The notes under the pieces: model-generated
What the model was told of the DNA's origin: nothing
The model's database searches: none
What the model saw: only the letters and a program-made list of their open reading frames with translations
Position numbers and translations under genes: made by a program
Shown: positions 57,885 to 64,000 of the stretch, piece by piece
Layout: the number at the start of each line of letters is the position of its first letter
Position numbering within the stretch: the first letter of the stretch is position 1
Source: Abiotrophia defectiva ATCC 49176
Lineage (GTDB): Bacteria; Bacillota; Bacilli; Lactobacillales; Aerococcaceae
NCBI RefSeq assembly: GCF_000160075.2
Contig: NZ_KI535340.1
Coordinates: 1,065,724-1,129,723 of the forward strand
Length of the DNA stretch: 64,000 bases
Reading direction: 5' to 3'

Positions 57885-57988
57885 CAGACAGTTCGTAACC
57901 ATCCTGTCTATAAACAAAACTAGGGACTCATTTAACTAAGAAATGATCATGCCTCATAGGCCCTAGTGTGCCTATGGGGCTCTTTTTG
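57885..57988 (+). ncRNA. preQ1-I riboswitch with terminator expression platform
   Basis: Aptamer 57885-57925: P1 stem CAGACAG with CTGTCT, loop containing GTAACC, and the A-rich tail TATAAACAAAACTAGGG as in class-I preQ1 riboswitches (the GUAACC loop and AACAAAAC tail resemble the Thermoanaerobacter type). The expression platform follows: GCCTCATAGG (57951-57960) pairs with CCTATGGGGC (57971-57980) and is followed by TTTTT as a terminator. ACTAGGG (57919-57925) can instead pair with CCCTAGT (57961-57967), disrupting the terminator. Bound preQ1 would engage the AGGG tail in the pseudoknot and favour termination, so high preQ1 lowers queF-queC-queT expression. Confidence 0.85.
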
Positions 57989-58013
57989 TGAGCCCAGAAA
58001 GAAGGAATATATT

Positions 58014-58505
58014 ATGCGTCAAGCACAAGAAATGGGTTCTGTCAGCCACCTAGGTAGTCAGGGGACCCAATACCGCGATGATTATGCGCCAGAGGTTTTA
58101 GAGACCTTCCCAAACAAGCACCAAGGCAATGACTACTTCGTCAAGTTCAACTGCCCAGAGTTTACATCGCTCTGTCCCATTACGGGCCAGCCAGACTTTG
58201 CCACCCTCTACATCTCCTATGTTCCGGGTGCCCAAATGGTGGAGAGCAAGTCGCTCAAGCTCTATTTATTCAGCTTCCGTAACCACGGGGATTTCCATGA
58301 AGACTGCATGAACATTATCATGAAGGACTTGATTGCCTTGATGGATCCTAAATACATTGAAGTCTGGGGTAAGTTCACGCCACGTGGCGGCATTTCCATT
58401 GATCCTTACTGTAACTATGGCAAGCCAGGGACGCCTTGGGAGCAGGTTGCCTGGAATCGTTTGGCTAATCACGATCTCTATCCTGAGACCGTGGATAATC
58501 GCTAG
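58014..58505 (+). CDS. queF: NADPH-dependent 7-cyano-7-deazaguanine reductase
   Basis: 163 residues, the unimodular QueF type. Catalytic Cys in [12 protein letters not shown] (near residue 54), the family motif [20 protein letters not shown] and the Glu nearby bind NADPH and substrate. It reduces the nitrile of preQ0 to preQ1 for queuosine tRNA modification. The start ATG 58014 follows AAGGAA; the open frame upstream runs through the riboswitch terminator. The next gene starts 8 bp downstream. Confidence 0.96.
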   Translation: MRQAQEMGSVSHLGSQGTQYRDDYAPEVLETFPNKHQGNDYFVKFNCPEFTSLCPITGQPDFATLYISYVPGAQMVESKSLKLYLFSFRNHGDFHEDCMNIIMKDLIALMDPKYIEVWGKFTPRGGISIDPYCNYGKPGTPWEQVAWNRLANHDLYPETVDNR

Positions 58506-58513
58506 GTGACGCC

Positions 58514-59167
58514 ATGAAATGTGTACTCTTAAGTGGTGGAGCAGACTCCTCCACCGCCTTGGCCCTAGCCCTAAGCCGGGATCCCCAGGTGGTGGCAGTC
58601 TCCATTGCTTATAACCAACAACATGCCCAGGCAGAACTAGCGGCGGCTAAGGCAGTCGCCCAGCATTATGGGGTGGACCACCGAATCCTTGATTTGGCGG
58701 CGATTTTTGCTGACAGTCGTTCGGCCCTTAATGCGGCCAATGACTTGGTGGCTAGCCAGGGGGATTATGCGGACCAGGAAGCACCCAATACGGAAGTGGA
58801 GTTCCGTAACGGGGTCTTTATCGCCATCTTAACTTCTCTAGCCATGCAGCTGGGGGCTGATGCCCTCTATTTTGGTGCCCACCTGGATGATTCGGGCGTT
58901 ATCTACCCGGATTGCTCGCCTGATTTCGTGGCCGCTATGGACCAGGCCGTGCGTCTGGGGACTGGGGGCAAGGTCCGCCTGGAGACGCCCTTTGGCCAGA
59001 TGACCAAGGCCGACATTGTCAAGCTGGGGCTGGAGCTGGGTGTGCCTTATCACCTGACCTATAGTTGCTACGCAGGCAGCCAGCCGCCTTGTGGCCAGTG
59101 TGGGACCTGTATCGATCGTCGCAAAGCCTTTGAAGCAAATGGAGTGTTTGAAACTTATGACCAATAA
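58514..59167 (+). CDS. queC: 7-cyano-7-deazaguanine synthase
   Basis: 217 residues. The N-terminal PP-loop LLSGGADSSTALAL binds ATP; the zinc site is the four Cys in SCYAG..PPCGQCGTC near residue 190-205. It converts 7-carboxy-7-deazaguanine to preQ0 with ammonia and ATP, directly upstream of QueF in the pathway. SGGADS carries Ala where SGGxDS is common. It overlaps the queT start by 11 bp. queD and queE are not in this window. Confidence 0.96.
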   Translation: MKCVLLSGGADSSTALALALSRDPQVVAVSIAYNQQHAQAELAAAKAVAQHYGVDHRILDLAAIFADSRSALNAANDLVASQGDYADQEAPNTEVEFRNGVFIAILTSLAMQLGADALYFGAHLDDSGVIYPDCSPDFVAAMDQAVRLGTGGKVRLETPFGQMTKADIVKLGLELGVPYHLTYSCYAGSQPPCGQCGTCIDRRKAFEANGVFETYDQ

Positions 59168-59627
59168 AAAATTACGTTTAATCTTACAAAATACTGTCTT
59201 GGGTGCCCTCTATGTGGCCCTCACCTATATCAACCCCATTTCCAGTGGTATTCTGCAACTCAGAATTTCCACCCTGTTGATGGGTGTGCCTTTCCTTAAG
59301 CCACAACTGGCGCCGGGTTTGATTCTGGGGGTCATGATTGCCAATATCCCCAGTCCCTTTGGCTGGCTAGATATTTTAGGGGGCTTCCTCATTCAGACGG
59401 TCAGCCTCTATGTCTTCAACCGTCTCTTCAAATCCAACTATGTCAAAGCCCTGGCTTATGGCCTCTGGTGTGGGGTGGTCGTCTCTAGCGTCATCATGTT
59501 GGCAGCGGGAGCGCCTTTCTGGCCAACCTTCCTCAGCGTAGCCCTATCCAACATTTTAGTGGCCTGCCTAGGGGTCTTCCTAGTAGACAAGTACTTGAAG
59601 CCAATCTTAGACCGCTATGTCGATTAA
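59157..59627 (+). CDS. queT: QueT-family queuosine precursor transporter
   Basis: 156 residues with five to six membrane helices; NTVLGALYVALTYINPISSG, the segment RISTLLMGVPFL and P[SF]GWLDILGGF are the QueT (COG4708) pattern, the substrate-binding S-component of an ECF transporter for preQ0/preQ1-like compounds. It needs the shared ECF module encoded elsewhere. ATG 59157 lies inside the end of queC (overlap 11 bp). It is the last gene of the riboswitch-controlled operon; a terminator follows. Confidence 0.92.
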   Translation: MTNKKLRLILQNTVLGALYVALTYINPISSGILQLRISTLLMGVPFLKPQLAPGLILGVMIANIPSPFGWLDILGGFLIQTVSLYVFNRLFKSNYVKALAYGLWCGVVVSSVIMLAAGAPFWPTFLSVALSNILVACLGVFLVDKYLKPILDRYVD

Positions 59628-59635
59628 TAGACGCT

Positions 59636-59660
59636 AAAGAGGCCCCAGGGCCTCTTTTTT
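59636..59660 (+). terminator. Rho-independent terminator after queT
   Basis: AAAGAGGCCC and GGGCCTCTTT stem with a minimal loop, followed by T residues. Confidence 0.9.
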
Positions 59661-59778
59661 ACAGGCTTAAGTCGGCCATTTTGTAGGGAATTTGTTACAG
59701 ACACTGGGGGGTATTCATGTTACAATAAGGGGTGCAAGTATTGTATAGCCGATTAGGACCAAAGGAGGGAGGCAAGGG

Positions 59779-60753
59779 ATGAAACGGATTGCCATATTAA
59801 ACACAGGGGGAACCATCTCCATGAGTGAGGATCAGACCACGGGTAAGGTCTCGCCATCTTCCACCAATCCGCTCAGCCAGGAAGGCAATCTCTTCCGTTC
59901 CTTGGCTGACCTAACTATCATTGACTTCTTCCACTTACCGTCACCTCATGTGACGCCCCAGCATATGTTGGAGCTCAAGAACTGGATTGAGGCCCATCAG
60001 GCCGATTTCGACGGGGTGGTTATTACCCACGGGACCGACACCCTGGAAGAGACGGCCTATTTCCTGGAGTTGACCCTGGATCTGGACATTCCGGTCATCA
60101 TTACCGGGGCCATGCGTTCCAGCAATGAGATGGGCTCGGATGGCCTGGCCAATTTGCGGTCGGCCATCGTCACCGCCGTCGCCGACCAGTCGCGGGGCAA
60201 AGGGGTCATGGTGGTCATGAACGAGGAAATTCACACGGCTACCTATGTGACCAAGACCCACACCACTAATGTGGCCACCTTCCAGACGCCAACCTTTGGC
60301 CCAAATGGGATTGTGTCTAAGAACCAGGTCCTCTACTTCCAGAAGTTGCTCCATACCGAGCACTATGAGCTCCAGGCGCTGACCAAGCAAGTAGCCCTGC
60401 TCAAGGCTTACTCGGGCATGACGGCTGATTTGTTTGACCACATTGTGGACTCAGGCACCTATGGTGGTCTGGTCATTGAAGGGCTAGGGGCAGGCAACCT
60501 GCCACCGGCGGCCTTGCCTGGCCTCCATAAGGTCTTGGCAGCTGGCTTACCAGTGGTCATGGTGTCGCGGGCCTTCAACGGCATTACGGAAGATGTTTAT
60601 GACTATGAAGGGGGCGGCAAGCAGCTGCGCCAAGCCGGGGTCATCTTCACCCAGGGCTTGAGTGGGGTCAAGGCTCGCATCAAGTTGCTGGTCTTGCTTA
60701 ACAGCCAGACGCCGGTCAATATCGCCCAGGCCTTTTATTTAGGGGCAAAATAA
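59779..60753 (+). CDS. ansA: L-asparaginase (type I/II family)
   Basis: 324 residues. Two catalytic threonines are in NTGGTISM (residue about 12) and VVITHGTDTLEETAY (about 87-95), with Lys in TGAMRSSNEMGSDG region partner; the C-terminal domain GLVIEGLGAGNLPP is typical. It converts asparagine to aspartate and ammonia. No signal peptide is seen, so it is cytosolic. Good AAAGGAGG ribosome site. Monocistronic: a short GGCGCC hairpin with T-run (about 60782-60800) follows. Confidence 0.94.
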   Translation: MKRIAILNTGGTISMSEDQTTGKVSPSSTNPLSQEGNLFRSLADLTIIDFFHLPSPHVTPQHMLELKNWIEAHQADFDGVVITHGTDTLEETAYFLELTLDLDIPVIITGAMRSSNEMGSDGLANLRSAIVTAVADQSRGKGVMVVMNEEIHTATYVTKTHTTNVATFQTPTFGPNGIVSKNQVLYFQKLLHTEHYELQALTKQVALLKAYSGMTADLFDHIVDSGTYGGLVIEGLGAGNLPPAALPGLHKVLAAGLPVVMVSRAFNGITEDVYDYEGGGKQLRQAGVIFTQGLSGVKARIKLLVLLNSQTPVNIAQAFYLGAK

Positions 60754-60841
60754 GTGAAAAATTATCAAAAAAGGGATGCCAAGGCGCCGTTTTTTTGATA
60801 AACTAATAGGGACAGTTAGAATGAGTAGAAAGGTGACCCAT

Positions 60842-61675
60842 ATGAGTCAAGTAACCCATATTGGATTAAGCTTCTTCGGCTACAATCGTAGTCAGGTAGA
60901 ACGCGTCATTGAATCCAAGGATCAGCGCATCAGTGAGCTGGAAAAGCAAGTCGCTGACATCCAAGCACAAGTGACCAAGCTGCAAGCAGACATGGTCAAA
61001 TATCAGGACATGGAACAAGCCCTTAAGGACGGGATTGTGGATGCCCGCCGCACAGGGAACCAGATTGTCCAAGAATCGACGGAAGAGGCCCAACGCCTAG
61101 TCGACCAGACCAACCAACAAGTGGTCCAATACAAGGAAGAGTTCGCCGCCTACAGCCATGATTTAGTGGAAGGCGGGGCCCAACTTAAGGACCAGCTCAA
61201 TGAGATGAAGGCCCAAATGATGACCATCTTGTCACAGTATGAAGCCATCCTCAAAGACACGGACTTTGATGCCCTTTATCCAGAGAAGGAAGTCAATCGC
61301 TTCAACATCCAGCTTCAGGAATATGTGGCCGATGACGGCTTTAGCCTTAAAGGACGGGAAGATTTAAGCCACCTCTTACAAGACGGCAGCCTGACCGAAG
61401 AAGAGAAGCAAGAATTGAAGAAATTAATCCAGGAAGTGATGACGGTCGAGCCTAATCAAGAGGCGCCCCAATCGAACGCGTCATCATCCTCTGCCAAAGA
61501 TAAGCAAGACCAGGAGGACGACGCCTCCTCTCAGTTCCAAGCAGTCAAGAAAGTTGTCGGGTCTGATCAAGTCTATGAAGAAGCGCCCGTAGGGGAAGAG
61601 TCCTCCAGCCCAGTCAGCGACGCTGACCGCAAGCTCGTCCCTTTTAAACCCAAACACAAGAAGAAACGATCATAA
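60842..61675 (+). CDS. DivIVA-domain coiled-coil protein
   Basis: 277 residues. The N-terminal GLSFFGYNRSQVERVIESKD resembles the DivIVA/GpsB membrane-targeting segment, followed by a long coiled coil (about 25-130, QRISELEKQVADIQAQVTKL). The C-terminal third is disordered, Ser/Asp/Glu-rich and ends in a basic KPKHKKKRS. Such proteins localise to curved membranes or the division septum. ATG 60842 has AAAGGTGA at about 6 bp; the upstream ATG 60821 is less suitable. It may be a GpsB-like scaffolding protein; partner unknown. Confidence 0.75.
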   Translation: MSQVTHIGLSFFGYNRSQVERVIESKDQRISELEKQVADIQAQVTKLQADMVKYQDMEQALKDGIVDARRTGNQIVQESTEEAQRLVDQTNQQVVQYKEEFAAYSHDLVEGGAQLKDQLNEMKAQMMTILSQYEAILKDTDFDALYPEKEVNRFNIQLQEYVADDGFSLKGREDLSHLLQDGSLTEEEKQELKKLIQEVMTVEPNQEAPQSNASSSSAKDKQDQEDDASSQFQAVKKVVGSDQVYEEAPVGEESSSPVSDADRKLVPFKPKHKKKRS

Positions 61676-61680
61676 GCCTC

Positions 61681-61712
61681 AAGTCCCGTGTCAACCAACC
61701 ACGGGCTTTTGC
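61681..61712 (+). terminator. Rho-independent terminator
   Basis: AAGTCCCGTG and CCACGGGCTT arms followed by TT, between the DivIVA-like gene and prfC. Confidence 0.7.
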
Positions 61713-61732
61713 TTACTAAGAAGGAGCCTAAC

Positions 61733-63307
61733 ATGAGTTTAACAAGTCAAGTAGCCAAGCGCCGGACCTTTGCCATTATTTCTCACCCGGACGCGGGGAA
61801 GACGACCATCACCGAGCAACTCCTGCTCTTCTCGGGAGCTATCCGGGAAGCCGGGACGGTCAAGGCCAAGGGGAAGCAATCTAAGAAATTCGCCAAGTCC
61901 GACTGGATGGAAATCGAGAAGCAACGGGGCATCTCCGTCACTTCTTCGGTTATGCAGGTGGACTATGATGGCTATCAAGTCAATATTCTGGATACCCCAG
62001 GGCACGAGGACTTCTCGGAAGATACCTACCGGACCCTGATGGCGGTGGATGCCGCGGTCATGGTGGTGGACTCAGGGAAGGGGATTGAGCCTCAGACCAA
62101 GAAACTCTTCGAAGTCTGCTCCATGCGTGGTATTCCCATCTTCACCTTCATGAACAAGTTGGACCGGGACGGTCGGGAGCCCCTGGAATTGGTGGCGGAA
62201 CTGGAAGAAGTCCTAGGCATTGATGCCTATCCTATGAACTGGCCAATGGGTATGGGGAAAAACTTGCTAGGCCTCTACGACCTCTACAATAACCGGGTGG
62301 AACTACGCGGTTTGGACGGGGAAGAGGACAGCTATATTCCTCTAGATGAAGACGGGGAAGCTCAAGGCGACCATGCCTTCAAGCAATCCTCTATCTATTC
62401 TCAAGCCATGGAAGATGCCCAACTCTTGTTAGAAGCGGGGAATGCCTTCGACCGCGAGCTCATTAACCGGGGTAAGTTGACGCCTGTCTTCTTCGGGTCA
62501 GCCTTAACAGGTTTCGGGGTCCAGACCTTCTTCGATGCCTTTGTGGATTTGGCGCCAGCGCCAGCCGCAGTGGAGGCAGAGGAAGAGGTAGTGGTCCAGC
62601 CAACCGATGAACGCTTTACTGGCTTTATCTTCAAGATTCAGGCCAACATGAACCCAGCCCACCGCGACCGGATCGCCTTTGTCCGTATCTGCTCAGGTAA
62701 ATTCGAGCAGGGCATGAACGTGACCCTCAACCGGACCAAGCGGACCATCCGCATGGCCCACACCACCCAATTCATGGCCGATACCCGGGAAGAAGTGCAA
62801 GAAGCCGTGGCCGGGGACATTATTGGTCTCTATGATACAGGCAACCTACAGATTGGCGACACCCTCTACACGGGCAATGCCGGTCTGCAATTCAAGCCAC
62901 TGCCACAGTTTACACCGGAACTCTTCATGAAGGTAACGCCTAAGAACGTTATGAAGCAGAAGTCCTTCCACAAGGGGATTGAGCAGCTGGTCCAAGAAGG
63001 GGCCATCCAGCTCTACAAGACCTACCACACCGAAGAATACATTATCGGGGCCGTGGGTCAGCTACAATTTGAAGTCTTCCAGTACCGCCTCCTGCATGAG
63101 TACAATGCGGAAGTGGACATGACCCCAATTGGCAACAAGATTGCCCGTTGGATTGACGAGAAGGACCTCAACCCTAACATGTCTTCCAGCCGTAACCTCT
63201 TGGCTAAGGACCGCTTCGGTCAGCCGGTCTTCTTGTTCGAGAACGCCTTTGCTGAAAATTGGTTCAAGGACAAGTACCCAGATATTGAATTGAAAAAATT
63301 ACTCTAA
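61733..63307 (+). CDS. prfC: Peptide chain release factor 3
   Basis: 524 residues, full length. Translational GTPase: G1 [10 protein letters not shown]2 region [10 protein letters not shown]3 [13 protein letters not shown]4 NKLDRD, then the RF3-specific beta domains and C-terminus ([15 protein letters not shown]). It removes RF1/RF2 from the ribosome after termination. The [21 protein letters not shown] segment after G1 distinguishes RF3 from EF-G and TetM. ATG 61733 follows AAGGAGC. Confidence 0.97.
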   Translation: MSLTSQVAKRRTFAIISHPDAGKTTITEQLLLFSGAIREAGTVKAKGKQSKKFAKSDWMEIEKQRGISVTSSVMQVDYDGYQVNILDTPGHEDFSEDTYRTLMAVDAAVMVVDSGKGIEPQTKKLFEVCSMRGIPIFTFMNKLDRDGREPLELVAELEEVLGIDAYPMNWPMGMGKNLLGLYDLYNNRVELRGLDGEEDSYIPLDEDGEAQGDHAFKQSSIYSQAMEDAQLLLEAGNAFDRELINRGKLTPVFFGSALTGFGVQTFFDAFVDLAPAPAAVEAEEEVVVQPTDERFTGFIFKIQANMNPAHRDRIAFVRICSGKFEQGMNVTLNRTKRTIRMAHTTQFMADTREEVQEAVAGDIIGLYDTGNLQIGDTLYTGNAGLQFKPLPQFTPELFMKVTPKNVMKQKSFHKGIEQLVQEGAIQLYKTYHTEEYIIGAVGQLQFEVFQYRLLHEYNAEVDMTPIGNKIARWIDEKDLNPNMSSSRNLLAKDRFGQPVFLFENAFAENWFKDKYPDIELKKLL

Positions 63308-63336
63308 TCACTTGCTCATGGAAAGGAGCTAGGCCC

Positions 63337-64000
63337 ATGAATACGCCAGTTACCCTCTTAGCAGATTTCTACAAACTCTCCCACCGGGAACAATACCCAG
63401 CCAAGACCGAATATGTCTACTCAGTCTTGACCCCACGTTCCAATGAACGGGCTCAATTTAGCCAACATGTGGTGGTCTTCGGGATCCAATACTATATCAA
63501 GGAATACTTGATTCGACGCTTCAACGAGGGTTTCTTCCAAAAGCCTAAGCGTCAAGTCATTGCCGACTATCAACGCTTCGTTAAGCACTCCTTAGGCTTG
63601 GACCCAGTGCCTGTGGCCCACTTGGAGGCCCTACACGACTTGGGCTATCTGCCTATTAAAATCTCTGCCCTAGCTGAGGGGACTCGGGCGCCTATCAGGG
63701 TGCCAGTTTTGACCATCGAGAATACCCATCCGGACTTCTTCTGGTTGTCTAGTTACCTAGAAACCGCCATGCTCAACACCCTCTGGTTGCCGATGACTAG
63801 CGCCACTGTGGCTGATGGCTACCGCCGGATTCTGGAAAGCTTCAGCCTGCAAACCACAGGTGGCGTTGAGGGCGTGGACTTCCAAGCCCATGACTTCGGT
63901 ATGCGGGGCATGAGTTCCGAAATGACCTCGACCGTCTCAGGTGCGGCACATTTGCTCAGCTTCTTGGGCTCCGACACCATTCCAGCCGGTTGCTTCCATG
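63337..64000 (+). CDS. nadV: Nicotinamide phosphoribosyltransferase (3' truncated by window)
   Basis: The first 221 residues. The frame is open to the window end. MNTPVTLLADFYKLSHREQ, the block YSVLTPRSN, VVFGIQYYIKEYLI..FN..FF..PK and LHDLGYLPIKI.AL.EG are typical of NAMPT/NadV rather than nicotinate PRTase PncB; FWLSSYLET, TSATVADGYR and VDFQAHDFGMRGM continue it. It makes NMN from nicotinamide and PRPP, salvaging NAD precursors. Good ribosome site (GAAAGGAG before ATG 63337), 29 bp after prfC. Confidence 0.9.
   Translation, partial: MNTPVTLLADFYKLSHREQYPAKTEYVYSVLTPRSNERAQFSQHVVVFGIQYYIKEYLIRRFNEGFFQKPKRQVIADYQRFVKHSLGLDPVPVAHLEALHDLGYLPIKISALAEGTRAPIRVPVLTIENTHPDFFWLSSYLETAMLNTLWLPMTSATVADGYRRILESFSLQTTGGVEGVDFQAHDFGMRGMSSEMTSTVSGAAHLLSFLGSDTIPAGCFH

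Overview
The window is a 64 kb piece of a low-to-mid GC Firmicute chromosome, most likely a member of the Lactobacillales (Aerococcaceae/Abiotrophia-like is my best guess; this is inference). The reasons are the strong AGGAGG ribosome sites, a streptococcal-type histidine-triad (Pht) protein, a Vex/Vnc-type locus, CopY-type cop boxes in front of copA, a QueT transporter and a heterodimeric ABC exporter behind a MarR regulator. No rRNA, tRNA or CRISPR array was recognised. Most of the window is ordinary accessory and housekeeping chromosome with short operons closed by clear hairpin terminators.

Layout. 1-3841: 3' part of a P1B-4 metal ATPase, a Pyr_excise protein and two tandem secreted paralogues. 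3842-6628: an AT-rich gene graveyard with IS3 remnants, a duplicated 225-bp segment, an acetyltransferase fragment, one intact HdeD-type gene and a GC-rich hairpin repeat. 6629-9538: M42 peptidase, GNAT protein and two convergent toxin-antitoxin modules (Phd/RelE and MazEF). 9540-14179: glucose-type PTS EIICB, hydrolase and a dGTPase-family protein. 14268-16515: Pht protein behind a promoter carrying a Zur-like palindrome. 16796-22448: ABC permease-ATPase-permease plus two-component system with the gene order and sizes of vex123-vncRS. 22543-28519: HIT, DUF2130, TfoX-like, a tandemly duplicated GNAT gene and LtrA. 28553-30165: a second two-component system.

30208-33804 is the outstanding foreign-looking gene: a very AT-rich 1198-residue protein with a nuclease-like N-terminus, a STAND-type P-loop NTPase and a long helical C-terminus. 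It looks like a single-gene anti-phage sensor. The recombination boundary appears to lie inside the 3' end of the preceding histidine kinase gene.

33902-47341: ABC-2 transporter, MarR plus heterodimeric ABC exporter, YitT, several small proteins, HAD phosphatase, fhs and an Rrf2-nitroreductase pair. 47411-50253: four of five copies of a nested palindromic intergenic element, placed around a DUF4767 lipoprotein gene and a small helical protein gene. 50313-52140: PadR-DUF1700-DUF4097 operon. 52196-54969: copA-copZ behind two cop boxes. 55055-55256: an 82-bp periodic array of paired 11-bp palindromes. 55418-57783: Dps and a membrane GDPD. 57850-59627: preQ1-I riboswitch controlling queF-queC-queT. 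59779-64000: asparaginase, a DivIVA-like protein, prfC and the 5' part of a nicotinamide phosphoribosyltransferase gene.

Metal and redox homeostasis recurs (two P-type ATPases, CopZ, Pht, Dps, Rrf2/nitroreductase). Several promoters carry visible palindromic operators for the adjacent regulator (mazE, marR, padR, vncR).
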